Of a stretch of 64,000 bases of DNA, positions 7,879-16,215 are shown piece after piece. The DNA comes from JANQMY01 sp965227095 (GTDB taxonomy: Bacteria; Pseudomonadota; Alphaproteobacteria; JANQMY01). The stretch spans positions 682,001 through 746,000 of the forward strand of contig CBDDFL010000001.1 of NCBI GenBank assembly GCA_965227095.1, in the 5' to 3' direction. Every line of letters begins with the position of its first letter. The first letter of the stretch is position 1. A program made the translations under genes and the position numbers. The notes beneath the pieces were generated by a model that was not told the DNA's origin, made no database searches, and was given only the letters and a program-made list of their open reading frames with translations.

Positions 7879-8507
7879 TTAAGAACAGACTGGGCGGCTG
7901 GGCGCTGACGATAGGTTTCATCCCATTTCCGGAGAAGAGGGCGCGCGCCAAAAATATCCGCCTCAATGTAGCGCATGAACTGGAGAGAGGCCTGTAAGGT
8001 GCAATCGGCGACGGAGACACGCTCTCCCAGCAGCAATGAGCGCCCGTCGTTCAGAAGGATTTCCAGGTAATCAAGCGGCGGCCCCATGCGCGTCAACAGC
8101 TCGGCGGCCTTTTCCGGATCGGGCGGATGTCCAAGCGGTGAATTGACCGCGTGACCATAAGCCCCCATGGGGCCGGCCAGCCGCACATCCACGATGCGTT
8201 CCACATCAATCGCGTGACCGCGTTCTTCCGGCGTGCCGTCATATAACGGGCTGTCCGGAAATTTAGCCTCAAGGTAGTGGATCATGGCCAGCGATTCCAC
8301 GATGAACGATCCGTCGTCCAGCTCGAGTGTGGGGACCGTGCCAAAGGGGTTGCGGGCGATGTGGTCTGGTTCCTTGTGGCGCCCTTTGACGGTGTTCACC
8401 ACGATTTGCTCGATATTCATTTGGACGCCCATCGATTCGCGCTCGGCGATGTAGAGCATGACCTTGGTGGGGTTGGGCGCAAGCGGCACCATGTAAAGTT
8501 TCATCAT
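7872..8507 (-). CDS. Glutathione S-transferase
   Basis: The 211-residue protein is of standard GST length. The N-terminal thioredoxin fold starts MMKLYMVPLAPNPTKVMLYI and includes NPFGTVPTLELDDG with the cis-Pro and ESLAMIHYLEAKFPDSPLY binding the gamma-glutamyl group. The helical domain ends LRKWDETYRQRPAAQ. It overlaps the luciferase-like gene by ATGA and the MFS gene by 7 nt, so the three are translationally coupled. The likely role is glutathione conjugation or isomerisation of an intermediate. Confidence 0.88.
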   Translation of the reverse strand: MMKLYMVPLAPNPTKVMLYIAERESMGVQMNIEQIVVNTVKGRHKEPDHIARNPFGTVPTLELDDGSFIVESLAMIHYLEAKFPDSPLYDGTPEERGHAIDVERIVDVRLAGPMGAYGHAVNSPLGHPPDPEKAAELLTRMGPPLDYLEILLNDGRSLLLGERVSVADCTLQASLQFMRYIEADIFGARPLLRKWDETYRQRPAAQSVLKW

Positions 8508-9538
8508 AAATCTCCCGCAATGTCGGCGATCTGTTCCAAAAGCTCAAATCGCTTAGGCCCCATCTCCACGGCGTCGAGGCCGAGCTTAATGGTGGTGACC
8601 CCCACATCGCGGTAAAGGGCCAGGCGCTCTTTTACCATTTCTGCGGTGCCCAGCGCTTGAAACTCCGTAATCATGGCGTCGGGCACGCGCGCGGCGGCCT
8701 CGTCGCGGCGGCCCGCGATCCACAGCGCTTGGATGGCTTTGGCGTCTTCCTCATAGCCCGCGCGCTTGAAGGCGTCATTGTAAAAATTCGTCTCTTCCGA
8801 CCCCATGCCCCCCATATTGAAGGCAACGCCCTTGCGGCGGCGGGCGATCATGTCGTCCACATCGTCCCCGATCTCTACACGGACGGACACGCACAAATCG
8901 AGATCCGTCAGTGTACGTCCCGCGTCGTGCGCCCCCGCGCGCAGGTGGTCCAAATGAGCGCCGGGGTGATTGGGGGAAAACGACGTGCCCAACCAGCCAT
9001 TGGCCGCGGCACCCGTATATTTCAGGGAATTGGGCCCCAGCGTTGCCAGGTAAATGGGGATGTCCACGGGCTCATGGGCAATGCGGATCGCCTTGCCTTC
9101 GCTGTCGGGCAGGGGCAATTGATGGATCTTGCCGTCATAGCGCACCTTCTCGCCGCGAAAGATCATGCGGCAAATCTCAACGGTTTCGCGCAAGCGGGTG
9201 AGCGGCCGCGCATAGGGCACGCCGTGAAGCCCCTCCACTACTTGCGGCCCGCTGGCGCCCAGCCCCAAGATAAAACGGCCCCCGGTCAGATCGTGCAGCG
9301 TGAGCGCCGACATGGCGGCCATGGCGGGCACGCGGGCGGTGGTCTGCAGGATGCCCGTGGCCAGTTTGATGGTGTGGGTCTTGTCGGCAAGAAAGGCCAG
9401 CGGGGTGAGGGAATCGCTCCACCACGCTTCCGCCGAAAATGCTTTATCGACGCCTAAACGCTCCGCATGCTGAACCCATTCCGTCATGAGCTTGAGATTG
9501 TCGTGCCGAAAAGCGCCGATTTCGATGGCGAGTTTCAT
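8504..9538 (-). CDS. Luciferase-like (LLM) flavin-dependent oxidoreductase
   Basis: The 344-residue TIM-barrel protein has typical LLM features: HAERLGVDKAFSAEAWWSD near the N-terminus, IKLATGILQTTARVPAMAA and RFILGLGASGPQVVEGLHG. These enzymes use reduced FMN or F420 to oxidise or reduce small molecules. Many relatives are annotated as F420-dependent, but nothing here shows that the host makes F420. It is first in the LLM-GST-MFS operon. An upstream gap of 188 bp separates it from the divergent LLM gene at 9727 and should contain both promoters. Confidence 0.85.
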   Translation of the reverse strand: MKLAIEIGAFRHDNLKLMTEWVQHAERLGVDKAFSAEAWWSDSLTPLAFLADKTHTIKLATGILQTTARVPAMAAMSALTLHDLTGGRFILGLGASGPQVVEGLHGVPYARPLTRLRETVEICRMIFRGEKVRYDGKIHQLPLPDSEGKAIRIAHEPVDIPIYLATLGPNSLKYTGAAANGWLGTSFSPNHPGAHLDHLRAGAHDAGRTLTDLDLCVSVRVEIGDDVDDMIARRRKGVAFNMGGMGSEETNFYNDAFKRAGYEEDAKAIQALWIAGRRDEAAARVPDAMITEFQALGTAEMVKERLALYRDVGVTTIKLGLDAVEMGPKRFELLEQIADIAGDL

Positions 9539-9726
9539 GGTCGTTCCGCGATGCCTCCCGTATTTTTTCTTTTAGGGAAGGTTACGCCAGGCGGGACGAC
9601 GGCGCGAGGAAAACCTGACCATCAATCGCATATGTGAAAGATCGCGGCCTTTGCAGTGCCAATGGTGCGAAGCTGGTATGGTTCACCGTCGCGGAGGCGC
9701 GGGGAGACAGAAGAAGAGGAAATGCC

Positions 9727-10482
9727 ATGCGCATGGGAATTTTATTTGGCCCGATTTTGGACGGCAGCAATCGACACGCGCTTGCGGACCAAGTGCGCGC
9801 CTATGTGGGCGCGGGGTTTGACAGCATTTGGACGCCGCAAGCCATGGGGCGGGGGTTCATGATCGCCGACCCGCTCATGGCGCTGACCGTGGCGGCAACG
9901 GTGTCCGACACGGTGGAGCTGGGCACGGGAATTTTGCAACTACCGCTTTATCACCCCATGGAAGTGGCCCACCGCATCATGACGTTGCATCAATTGTGCG
10001 GCGACCGCTTGATTCTGGGTGTAGGGGCGGGCTCAACGCAAGCGGATTATGAGGCTTGCGGGCGCGATTATGACGGGCGTTTTAAGGCCTTTAATGAATG
10101 CTTGGCCTCCCTGCGGGAGATTTTTGACACCGGCGGCACGGACGGCGCCAATCATCATCCGTGGCCGGAAATTAAAGGGGGCCCCAAACTCGCTTACGGC
10201 ACCTGGGGCAAGGGAGTTGCCCGTGCGGCGAAAGAATTCGATGTGTGGATCGCGTCGGGTATGCACCGCACTCCGGACGAAGTCTGCGCCGTGGCGCCGG
10301 AATACCGCGCGGCGGGGGGCCAACGGGCCATCGTCACAACGATCGCCGTCAGCGGGGATACGGATATCGGCAAGCTCAAGGCCGATCTCGACCAATATGC
10401 GGCAGCGGGCTTTGACGATGCGGTGATCCTGCCGCTGCCGGGCCTGCCGCCGCTCGACGCGCTTCGCAAGTTGGTGGCGTGA
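9727..10482 (+). CDS. Luciferase-like (LLM) flavin-dependent oxidoreductase, short form
   Basis: The ATG at 9727 is preceded by AGAGGAAA and begins the family N-terminus (MRMGILFGPILDGSN). The frame is open to 9634, but those residues do not look like protein. The 251-residue product keeps the LLM barrel signatures VELGTGILQLPLYHPMEVAH and DRLILGVGAGST but is shorter than the usual 300-350 residues. It is divergent from the related LLM gene at 8504-9538. Cofactor (FMN or F420) and substrate are unknown. Confidence 0.75.
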   Translation: MRMGILFGPILDGSNRHALADQVRAYVGAGFDSIWTPQAMGRGFMIADPLMALTVAATVSDTVELGTGILQLPLYHPMEVAHRIMTLHQLCGDRLILGVGAGSTQADYEACGRDYDGRFKAFNECLASLREIFDTGGTDGANHHPWPEIKGGPKLAYGTWGKGVARAAKEFDVWIASGMHRTPDEVCAVAPEYRAAGGQRAIVTTIAVSGDTDIGKLKADLDQYAAAGFDDAVILPLPGLPPLDALRKLVA

Positions 10483-10561
10483 CGCCGTCAGACCCATTGC
10501 CGGGTGCCGTTTGACCCCTTAGTGTTCTCACCCACCACATTGACGGGGAGCGGGCGGGACC

Positions 10562-11041
10562 ATGACACTCGAATCCATTTACTTCATCGCCAGCATAGCG
10601 GCGGCCTTGGGCGTGATTGCGTCGTTGGTGTTTGTCGGCCTGCAGATGCGGCAGAACACCGTGGCCATCCGGTTAGAGTCGGCAAGTCATTATCAGATGA
10701 GCCTTGGAAATGTGGAACTGTTCATTGCGCAAAACCCAGAATTCGCTGCCCTCTTGGTTAAAGGGCGTACCGGACAAGACTTGACGGAACCGGAGAAACT
10801 GAGGCTTTGGGTGTTTTACGGGAATGTGATGCGCACTTGGCAAAATGTACATCATCAATTCACGGTCGGTGCGTTAGACAAAGCGTTGTGGGACGGAAAT
10901 CTTGCCCGCCTTGAAAAAGTGCTTCAGGAAGATGTTGGTCTGGTGGCTGCGTGGCGTGGGGACCGTGCTCAGTACACACGCGAATATAATCAACTTGTTG
11001 AAAAATTGCTTGAAGCTCAAGGCGAAACGACGGCCGCTTAA
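10562..11041 (+). CDS. Small single-helix membrane protein of unknown function, copy A
   Basis: The 159-residue protein has one N-terminal membrane helix (about residues 5-27: YFIASIAAALGVIASLVFVG), then QMRQNTVAIRLESASHYQ and a charged alpha-helical cytoplasmic part with conserved Trp residues. The gene at 16216 encodes a protein with the same plan and similar positions (helix, Q-x-R/S-R, N-P-E, E-x-x-R/K-x-W). They look like paralogs of a family common in marine proteobacteria whose function I do not know. The stop overlaps the convergent phosphotransferase stop by 4 nt. Confidence 0.7.
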   Translation: MTLESIYFIASIAAALGVIASLVFVGLQMRQNTVAIRLESASHYQMSLGNVELFIAQNPEFAALLVKGRTGQDLTEPEKLRLWVFYGNVMRTWQNVHHQFTVGALDKALWDGNLARLEKVLQEDVGLVAAWRGDRAQYTREYNQLVEKLLEAQGETTAA

Positions 11042-11985
11042 CGATCGTCTTGCGCGTCCGCCAAAACATTCCGCGCCATGGCCAGCCGGTCGGTACAGCG
11101 CTTGGGCAGGGTAGTCCAGTAATAGCTAAAAACGCTGATTGCGATGGCGAGCGCCCAGGCCCGCCCCCGCGCCCAAGCGGCATCGTCTATATTGAGCCGT
11201 CTACGGAATATGTCCCGGGCCTGTGGATCAAAAATTTCCCAGGCACCGTGCAGATCAATCGTCGGGTCGCCAATGGCAAGGCCACCGAAATCCAGCACGC
11301 CGGTAAGCCGTCCGTTCCGTGTCAAAAGGTTTTCGGCCACCAAGTCGCCGTGAAACCAGGTGTCAGGCTCCGCGCGCGGCGCCCTGTGCGCACCAAGCGT
11401 CTCTGTCCAAATGCGGTCAACGGCGGCGAGGTCCAAATCAAGCCCATCAAGGCGATGGCACACCGCAAGGTTCTTGCGCATCTGGTCATCGAATTCCACC
11501 ACAGGCCGCCCGCGATACCACCGCAAAGACGGATCGGACGTGACCTTGGCCGGAATGTCGATGGCGCGTAAGGCTAAGACCGTGTCCGCCAAATCCGCTG
11601 CCAGCTTGGTTCGGCCGGGATCGGCCGGTGTGTTCGGCGGACAGGCCGGGGCAAGCGTGCCGTCGATCCACCGCATGATCGACCATCGTTCGGAGTATCC
11701 CAAAGCCGGCTTTCCCACCGCCAAAATCTCAGGCACGTCAACCGGCAGGTGCCGCGCCAATTCCGGCAGCCAGTGTACTTCTTTGTCGATCGTGTCGCCG
11801 CCGCCTGGCTGCCGGGGCAGGCGCACAAGCAAGTCGTCGCCCAGGCGAAAGAGCTTGTTGGTTGACCCGGTCGCGTTGAGCAGCGTTACCGGTAGATCTT
11901 TAAATCGAGGGAATTGGCTGTCCACAAGCGCGCGAACGAGATCGCCTGTGATGGCGATCTCGTCTGGATGCAGCTGATCTTGCAT
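11038..11985 (-). CDS. Aminoglycoside phosphotransferase (APH) family kinase
   Basis: The 315-residue protein has the protein-kinase-like fold of APH enzymes: the catalytic loop WFHGDLVAENLL (H-x-D-x4-N) and the metal-binding DFGGLAIGDPTIDL. A nucleotide-binding N-terminal lobe precedes them (STNKLFRLGDDLLVRLPR). Close relatives annotated this way phosphorylate hydroxyl groups on small molecules and need not confer drug resistance. It begins only 5 bp after the glutathione peroxidase stop on the same strand, so the two may be co-transcribed. Confidence 0.85.
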   Translation of the reverse strand: MQDQLHPDEIAITGDLVRALVDSQFPRFKDLPVTLLNATGSTNKLFRLGDDLLVRLPRQPGGGDTIDKEVHWLPELARHLPVDVPEILAVGKPALGYSERWSIMRWIDGTLAPACPPNTPADPGRTKLAADLADTVLALRAIDIPAKVTSDPSLRWYRGRPVVEFDDQMRKNLAVCHRLDGLDLDLAAVDRIWTETLGAHRAPRAEPDTWFHGDLVAENLLTRNGRLTGVLDFGGLAIGDPTIDLHGAWEIFDPQARDIFRRRLNIDDAAWARGRAWALAIAISVFSYYWTTLPKRCTDRLAMARNVLADAQDDR

Positions 11986-11990
11986 GCCGT

Positions 11991-12461
11991 CTAAAGTAGG
12001 TCACCTAGTTGTTCGGCGATTTCTTCCGGCGTGACTTGCGGGTTGAAACGCTTGACCACATGGCCGTCCTTGTTCACCAGAAACTTGGTGAAATTCCAGC
12101 CAATGTCTTCGCTGCCATCGTCGTTTGGCTGTTGTGTTTTCAGCCATTTGTACAAATCCGCGGCGTTCGTTCCGTTCACCTCAATTTTGGCGAACATGGG
12201 AAAGTTGACATTGTACTTGGATTTGGCGAATTCCAAGATCTCTTCATTGGTGCCGGGTTCCTGTGCGCCGAATTGGTTGCACGGAAAGCCCAAAACGGTC
12301 AGGCCGTTATTTTCTGATTGAAGGGTACACAGACCTGTGTACTGAGGCGTGAGGCCTCATTGGCTGGCGAGATTGACGATCAGCATCGCTTCCTCGCGAA
12401 AATCAGCAAAGCTGATGTCTTCGCCGGTGATGCCGGTCATGGTGATGTCGTGGATGTTCAT
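11991..12461 (-). CDS. Selenocysteine-containing glutathione peroxidase (predicted)
   Basis: An ATG at 12461 with AAAGGG upstream opens a frame that meets TGA at 12359-12357, then continues in the same frame to 11991. Read through, it gives a 156-residue glutathione peroxidase of normal length, with NLASQ-U-GLTPQY in place of the usual NxASxCGxTxQY. The catalytic tetrad is complete if the UGA is Sec: U35, Q63 (PCNQFG), W122 and N123 (GWNFTKFLV). A perfect hairpin with loop AGGUCU follows the UGA, as expected for a bacterial SECIS. The protein would reduce peroxides with thioredoxin or glutathione. Without Sec incorporation (SelA, SelB, SelC, not in this window) only a 34-residue fragment would be made. 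Upstream, 12462-12665 is non-coding and shared with the divergent esterase-BVMO gene. Confidence 0.85.
12325..12359 (-). promoter_or_regulatory. Predicted bacterial SECIS element after the in-frame UGA
   Basis: On the minus-strand mRNA the UGA (12359-12357) is followed after 20 nt by AGGUCU at the tip of a perfect stem: GUACAC pairs with GUGUAC, closed by C-G (12342-12325). The loop AGGUCU closed by C-G is the same as in the E. coli fdhF SECIS as I remember it, and the spacing is close to that of fdhF. The UGA itself can pair in a small preceding hairpin, UGAGGC with GCCUCA. The bulged U of the E. coli stem is not seen. Confidence 0.75.
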
Positions 12462-12665
12462 GAAAACCCTTTCGCTTAACTGCGGCCCCAGATTAGGGCA
12501 GGACACCCCCACTTTCCTAGTGGATTTTTCGACCTCCCCCAAATAAACGCAAGGGCATCCTCGCCTTTGATTTTCTAACACGGTTGGCCGGTTTTCTGCA
12601 CTTGACCCCCGGGTTTGGCGCACTAAGCTGCCCGGCTAAAGATATTATGACAGGGAGTAATCGTC

Positions 12666-15203
12666 GTGACGTTGGACATCGCAAGCACCGCCTTTTTGGC
12701 TCAATCCGCCACCAGTGGCGCCCCGGCCTTGCACGAGGTCAGCCCCGACGAAGCGCGTTTGATGTATACGGCCATGGCGTCGTTGAGCCATGAAGGGCCA
12801 TCCATGGCCAGCATGGAAGAAGTGGCTATTCCGACCACGGACGGTGCCACCATTCGGGCCCATGTGCTGACACCCAAAGGCACGCCAAAATCCGTGATTG
12901 TGTATTATCACGGCGGCGGCTGGGTGATCGGCAATATCGACGATTATCTGACCGTTGGCCGGCATTTGGCCGCCCGCACTCAGTCTGTCGTGGTTCTCGC
13001 GGGCTATCGATTGGCGCCGGAACATACCTTTCCAACGGCCCCCAATGATTGTTGGGATGCGCTCAAATGGGTTGATCAAGAAGTTGATAAGCTTGCGGGC
13101 GGGCGGGTTCCTCTTATCGTTGCCGGTGACAGCGCTGGGGGTAACCTTGCGGCGGTGGTTGCCAATCGCGCGAAACAAGAGGGCGGTCCGGCTCTGTCGC
13201 TTCAAGTGTTGGTCTACCCGGTCACCGACGGCGCCATGGACACCGGCAGCCATCAAGATCCAGCCAATCAATTGATGCTGTCTTATGACTCCATGTCCTG
13301 GTTCTGGGATCACTATGCGCCGGACAAGCAGCAGCGGTTAGACCCTGCCGCCTCTCCCCTCCGGGCTGACGACCTGTCCGGGGTTGCCCCCGCCGTGGTG
13401 CTGACCGCTCAATATGACGTGTTGCGCGATGAAGGCGAAGCCTACGCCGACAAATTGGAATCTGCTGGTGTGCCCGTGGTGCGCAAACGCTTCGACCGGC
13501 AGATGCATGGATTTTTCACCATGCATGACGTGCTGCCGGGTGCGACCAAAGCGCTGAACTATGTGGGCGAACAAATCGACCGCCATTTGGCCAAAGGCTC
13601 CACCGTGGATGCGGTGATTGTGGGGGCGGGTTTTGCCGGCATGTATCAGCTCCACAAGCTGCGCGAGATGGGGCTGTCCACCCGCGTGTTTGAAGCGGGC
13701 AGCGGCGTGGGGGGCACCTGGTATTGGAACCGCTATCCCGGCGCCCGCTGCGACATTGAAAGCATGGCCTATTCCTACTCGTTCTCGCCGGAACTGGAAC
13801 AGGAATGGCAATGGTCCGAACGCTATGCGGCCCAGCCGGAAATTCTGAGCTATGCGGAACATGTGGCGAACCGGTTTGACCTCAACAAAGACATTACATT
13901 CGATACCCGGGTGGAAAAGGCCGTCTATGACGAAGACGACCAGGAATGGCTGATCTACACCGATACGGGTGAAGTGGTGGCGGCGCGCTATTTCATTATG
14001 GCGACAGGCTGTTTGTCGGTGCCGAAAGAACTTGATATTCCCGGTACGGATAAATATACCGGGGCAACCTATGTGACCGGCCGCTGGCCCCATGACGGCG
14101 TGGATTTCACCGGCCAAAAAGTCGCCGTCATCGGCACCGGATCATCTGCCGTGCAATCGATCCCGCTGATTGCGGAACAAGCAAGCGACTTGAAAGTCTT
14201 TCAACGCACCCCGGCCTATTCCATGCCGGCGAAGAACCGGCCTCTTGGCAACCAGGAAGTGGCCGAGATGAAAGAAAAATACCGCACTTACCGCGACCAG
14301 CAAAAATACACACCGGCGGCCATTGTCGATCCGCCGCGGCCGATGGAATCCTGGCACATGGTGGATGAAGCGGAACGCAAGCGCCGCTATGACAAAGCGT
14401 GGGATTCGGGCTTGCTCATTGCCATGCAGTCCACCTTCTCGGACATTCAGATCGACCAGCAAGCGAACGACCACATCTCCGCGTACATTCATGGGCGTAT
14501 CCGGGACACCGTGAAAGATCCGGACACCGCCGAGGCGCTGATGCCGCGGTCTTACCCATTCGCAACCAAACGCCCGTGTATCGATACGAATTATTACGAG
14601 ACTTATAATCGGGACAATGTGCATCTGGTGGATTTGCACAAAACACCCATCTTGGAAATCACCGAAAAGGGCATCAAGACAAGCGCGGGCGAAGAAGAAT
14701 TCGACGCCATTGTCTTCGCCACCGGCTTCGACGCCATGACCGGCGCCTTGGAAGCTGTCGATATACGCGGCAAAGACAATGTCTCGCTTAAGGATAAGTG
14801 GGCGCAAGGCCCGCATACTTATTTGGGCCTTGCCATTGCGGGCTTCCCAAACCTATTCACCATCACTGGACCGTCCAGCCCGTCCGTGCTGTCGAACATG
14901 TTGGTGTCGATTGAACAGCATGTGGATTGGATCACCGATTGCATCGCCTGGATGCGCGAGCGGAATCTGGTGACCGTGGAAGCGGACTCTGAAGCGGAAG
15001 ACGAATGGGCGACGCATACGGATCTGCAGGCCCATCTCACACTCTTCCCCAAGGCGAACTCCTGGTATATGGGCGCCAACGTGCCCGGCAAGACCCAAAT
15101 GTTCATGGCCTATGTGGGCGGTGTGGGCACCTATCGGCACGTGTGCGATGCCATCGCCGCCGCCGGCTATGAAGGGTTCAGTTTCAACGAAGCGGCGGGG
15201 TAA
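12666..15203 (+). CDS. Fusion of HSL-family esterase and type I Baeyer-Villiger monooxygenase
   Basis: The single 845-residue frame starts at a GTG (12666) with GGGAG upstream. Residues 1-310 are a hormone-sensitive-lipase esterase: HGGGW (82-86), GDSAGG with Ser156, Asp251 and His281. Residues 313-845 are a flavin monooxygenase: FAD motif GAGFAG (320-325), GGTWYWNRYPGARCD (349-363) and NADPH motif GTGSSA (490-495). The BVMO fingerprint FxGxxxHxxxWP reads YTGATYVTGRWP (464-475), with Val470 where the conserved His sits. BVMOs turn ketones into esters or lactones, and the fused esterase could hydrolyse the product at once, giving one-protein C-C cleavage. The gene is divergent from the glutathione peroxidase and convergent with an SDR that could supply the ketone. 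Confidence 0.88.
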   Translation: MTLDIASTAFLAQSATSGAPALHEVSPDEARLMYTAMASLSHEGPSMASMEEVAIPTTDGATIRAHVLTPKGTPKSVIVYYHGGGWVIGNIDDYLTVGRHLAARTQSVVVLAGYRLAPEHTFPTAPNDCWDALKWVDQEVDKLAGGRVPLIVAGDSAGGNLAAVVANRAKQEGGPALSLQVLVYPVTDGAMDTGSHQDPANQLMLSYDSMSWFWDHYAPDKQQRLDPAASPLRADDLSGVAPAVVLTAQYDVLRDEGEAYADKLESAGVPVVRKRFDRQMHGFFTMHDVLPGATKALNYVGEQIDRHLAKGSTVDAVIVGAGFAGMYQLHKLREMGLSTRVFEAGSGVGGTWYWNRYPGARCDIESMAYSYSFSPELEQEWQWSERYAAQPEILSYAEHVANRFDLNKDITFDTRVEKAVYDEDDQEWLIYTDTGEVVAARYFIMATGCLSVPKELDIPGTDKYTGATYVTGRWPHDGVDFTGQKVAVIGTGSSAVQSIPLIAEQASDLKVFQRTPAYSMPAKNRPLGNQEVAEMKEKYRTYRDQQKYTPAAIVDPPRPMESWHMVDEAERKRRYDKAWDSGLLIAMQSTFSDIQIDQQANDHISAYIHGRIRDTVKDPDTAEALMPRSYPFATKRPCIDTNYYETYNRDNVHLVDLHKTPILEITEKGIKTSAGEEEFDAIVFATGFDAMTGALEAVDIRGKDNVSLKDKWAQGPHTYLGLAIAGFPNLFTITGPSSPSVLSNMLVSIEQHVDWITDCIAWMRERNLVTVEADSEAEDEWATHTDLQAHLTLFPKANSWYMGANVPGKTQMFMAYVGGVGTYRHVCDAIAAAGYEGFSFNEAAG

Positions 15204-15223
15204 ACGCTAAAAAAGGGCGCCAA

Positions 15224-15244
15224 AAAAGGGCTCTGACCCCTTTT
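15224..15244. terminator. Bidirectional terminator-like hairpin
   Basis: AAAAGGG (15224-15230) and CCCTTTT (15238-15244) form a 7-bp stem with A and T runs on both sides. It sits between the convergent esterase-BVMO and SDR genes, so it can serve both strands. The loop region CTCTGAC resembles the GGGGTCTGACCCC palindromes elsewhere in the window. Confidence 0.65.
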
Positions 15245-15250
15245 GTGCTT

Positions 15251-16096
15251 CTAGTCGAAGGGCAGAACCATGGCCCGCATCATGGCCTTGGTTTCAGGGG
15301 TGGCATCGCCCTTGAAAGCGGCGTTCACGGCATCGTTTCGCTGCTTGATCACATCGCGAAACTCTGGGTGTGTACAGAGGAAAAAGTCTCTGTTTCGAAC
15401 GCCGGCCAACACCGCCTCGGCCAATTGGTCCGGGCTCATACCTTGCGAGAGCGGGTCGTTCTCGGGCTGATCTATGGCTTTGTCTTCATTGCCGGGCCGG
15501 TTTCTTTCGGATGTGGATAGATTGGTCTTCACCAGACCGGGACACAGAACCGACACACCAACGCCGGCCTCGTTAAGGTCGGCCCGCAGCGCTTCGGACA
15601 ATCCCACAACGCCGAATTTTGCGGTGTTGTAGGTGGCAAGGGTCGGCATGCCGACCAGTCCGCCGACAGAGGCTGTGTTGATGATATGGGCCGCGGGCGC
15701 TTGCGCCTTAAGGTCGGTGACAAATGTCATCACGCCGTTGATGACGCCGTTGAGATTGACGCCCAAAACCCAATCCCAATCCTCATAGGTGAGCTGATCG
15801 ATCGGGGCTGCCGCGTTGACGCCCGCATTGTTGAAAATAAGATTCACCTTGCCGAACCGGTCAAGAATGGCGTCCCTGGTGGCCGCCATGGCGGCGCGGT
15901 CGGCGACATCCACCACAAAGGGCGCCACGTCCCCGCCAGCCGCCATTATGGAATCAGCGGCTTTTGTGAGGGCCTGTTCCTCAATATCCGCCAAGGCGAT
16001 GCTCATGCCTTCGCGCGCGAGGCATTTGGCAACGCCCAGACCAATGCCGCTGGCGCCGCCGGTAATAAAAGCCACTTGTCCGTTTGTGCAGTCCAT
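15251..16096 (-). CDS. Short-chain dehydrogenase/reductase (SDR)
   Basis: The 281-residue protein is a classical SDR with the Rossmann motif TGGASGIG (12-19), the adenine-site Asp in LADIEE (suggesting NAD), NNAGVNAA, the catalytic Ser in NTASVGGLVG and YNTAKF for Tyr-x3-Lys. These enzymes interconvert alcohols and ketones. Its convergent neighbour is an esterase-BVMO fusion, so alcohol to ketone to ester is a plausible route, although the genes are not in one operon. The SDR C-terminus is longer than the 250-residue norm. Confidence 0.9.
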   Translation of the reverse strand: MDCTNGQVAFITGGASGIGLGVAKCLAREGMSIALADIEEQALTKAADSIMAAGGDVAPFVVDVADRAAMAATRDAILDRFGKVNLIFNNAGVNAAAPIDQLTYEDWDWVLGVNLNGVINGVMTFVTDLKAQAPAAHIINTASVGGLVGMPTLATYNTAKFGVVGLSEALRADLNEAGVGVSVLCPGLVKTNLSTSERNRPGNEDKAIDQPENDPLSQGMSPDQLAEAVLAGVRNRDFFLCTHPEFRDVIKQRNDAVNAAFKGDATPETKAMMRAMVLPFD

Positions 16097-16215
16097 CGTG
16101 TCTCTCCCAAGATCTTTTGTTTTGTCGGCAAGTTTATCAGAGGCGCCTAGGTTCTAACCAGCCACCGAACGGCTTATTGTTTTCGGGTTTAAGTTTAACG
16201 GTGCGGGGATGAAAA

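Noticed and set aside
11991..12293. Glutathione peroxidase as a degraded C-terminal fragment
   Set aside because: The upstream part is intact in the same frame, interrupted only by TGA at the catalytic position with a SECIS-like hairpin behind it, which fits a selenoprotein better than decay.
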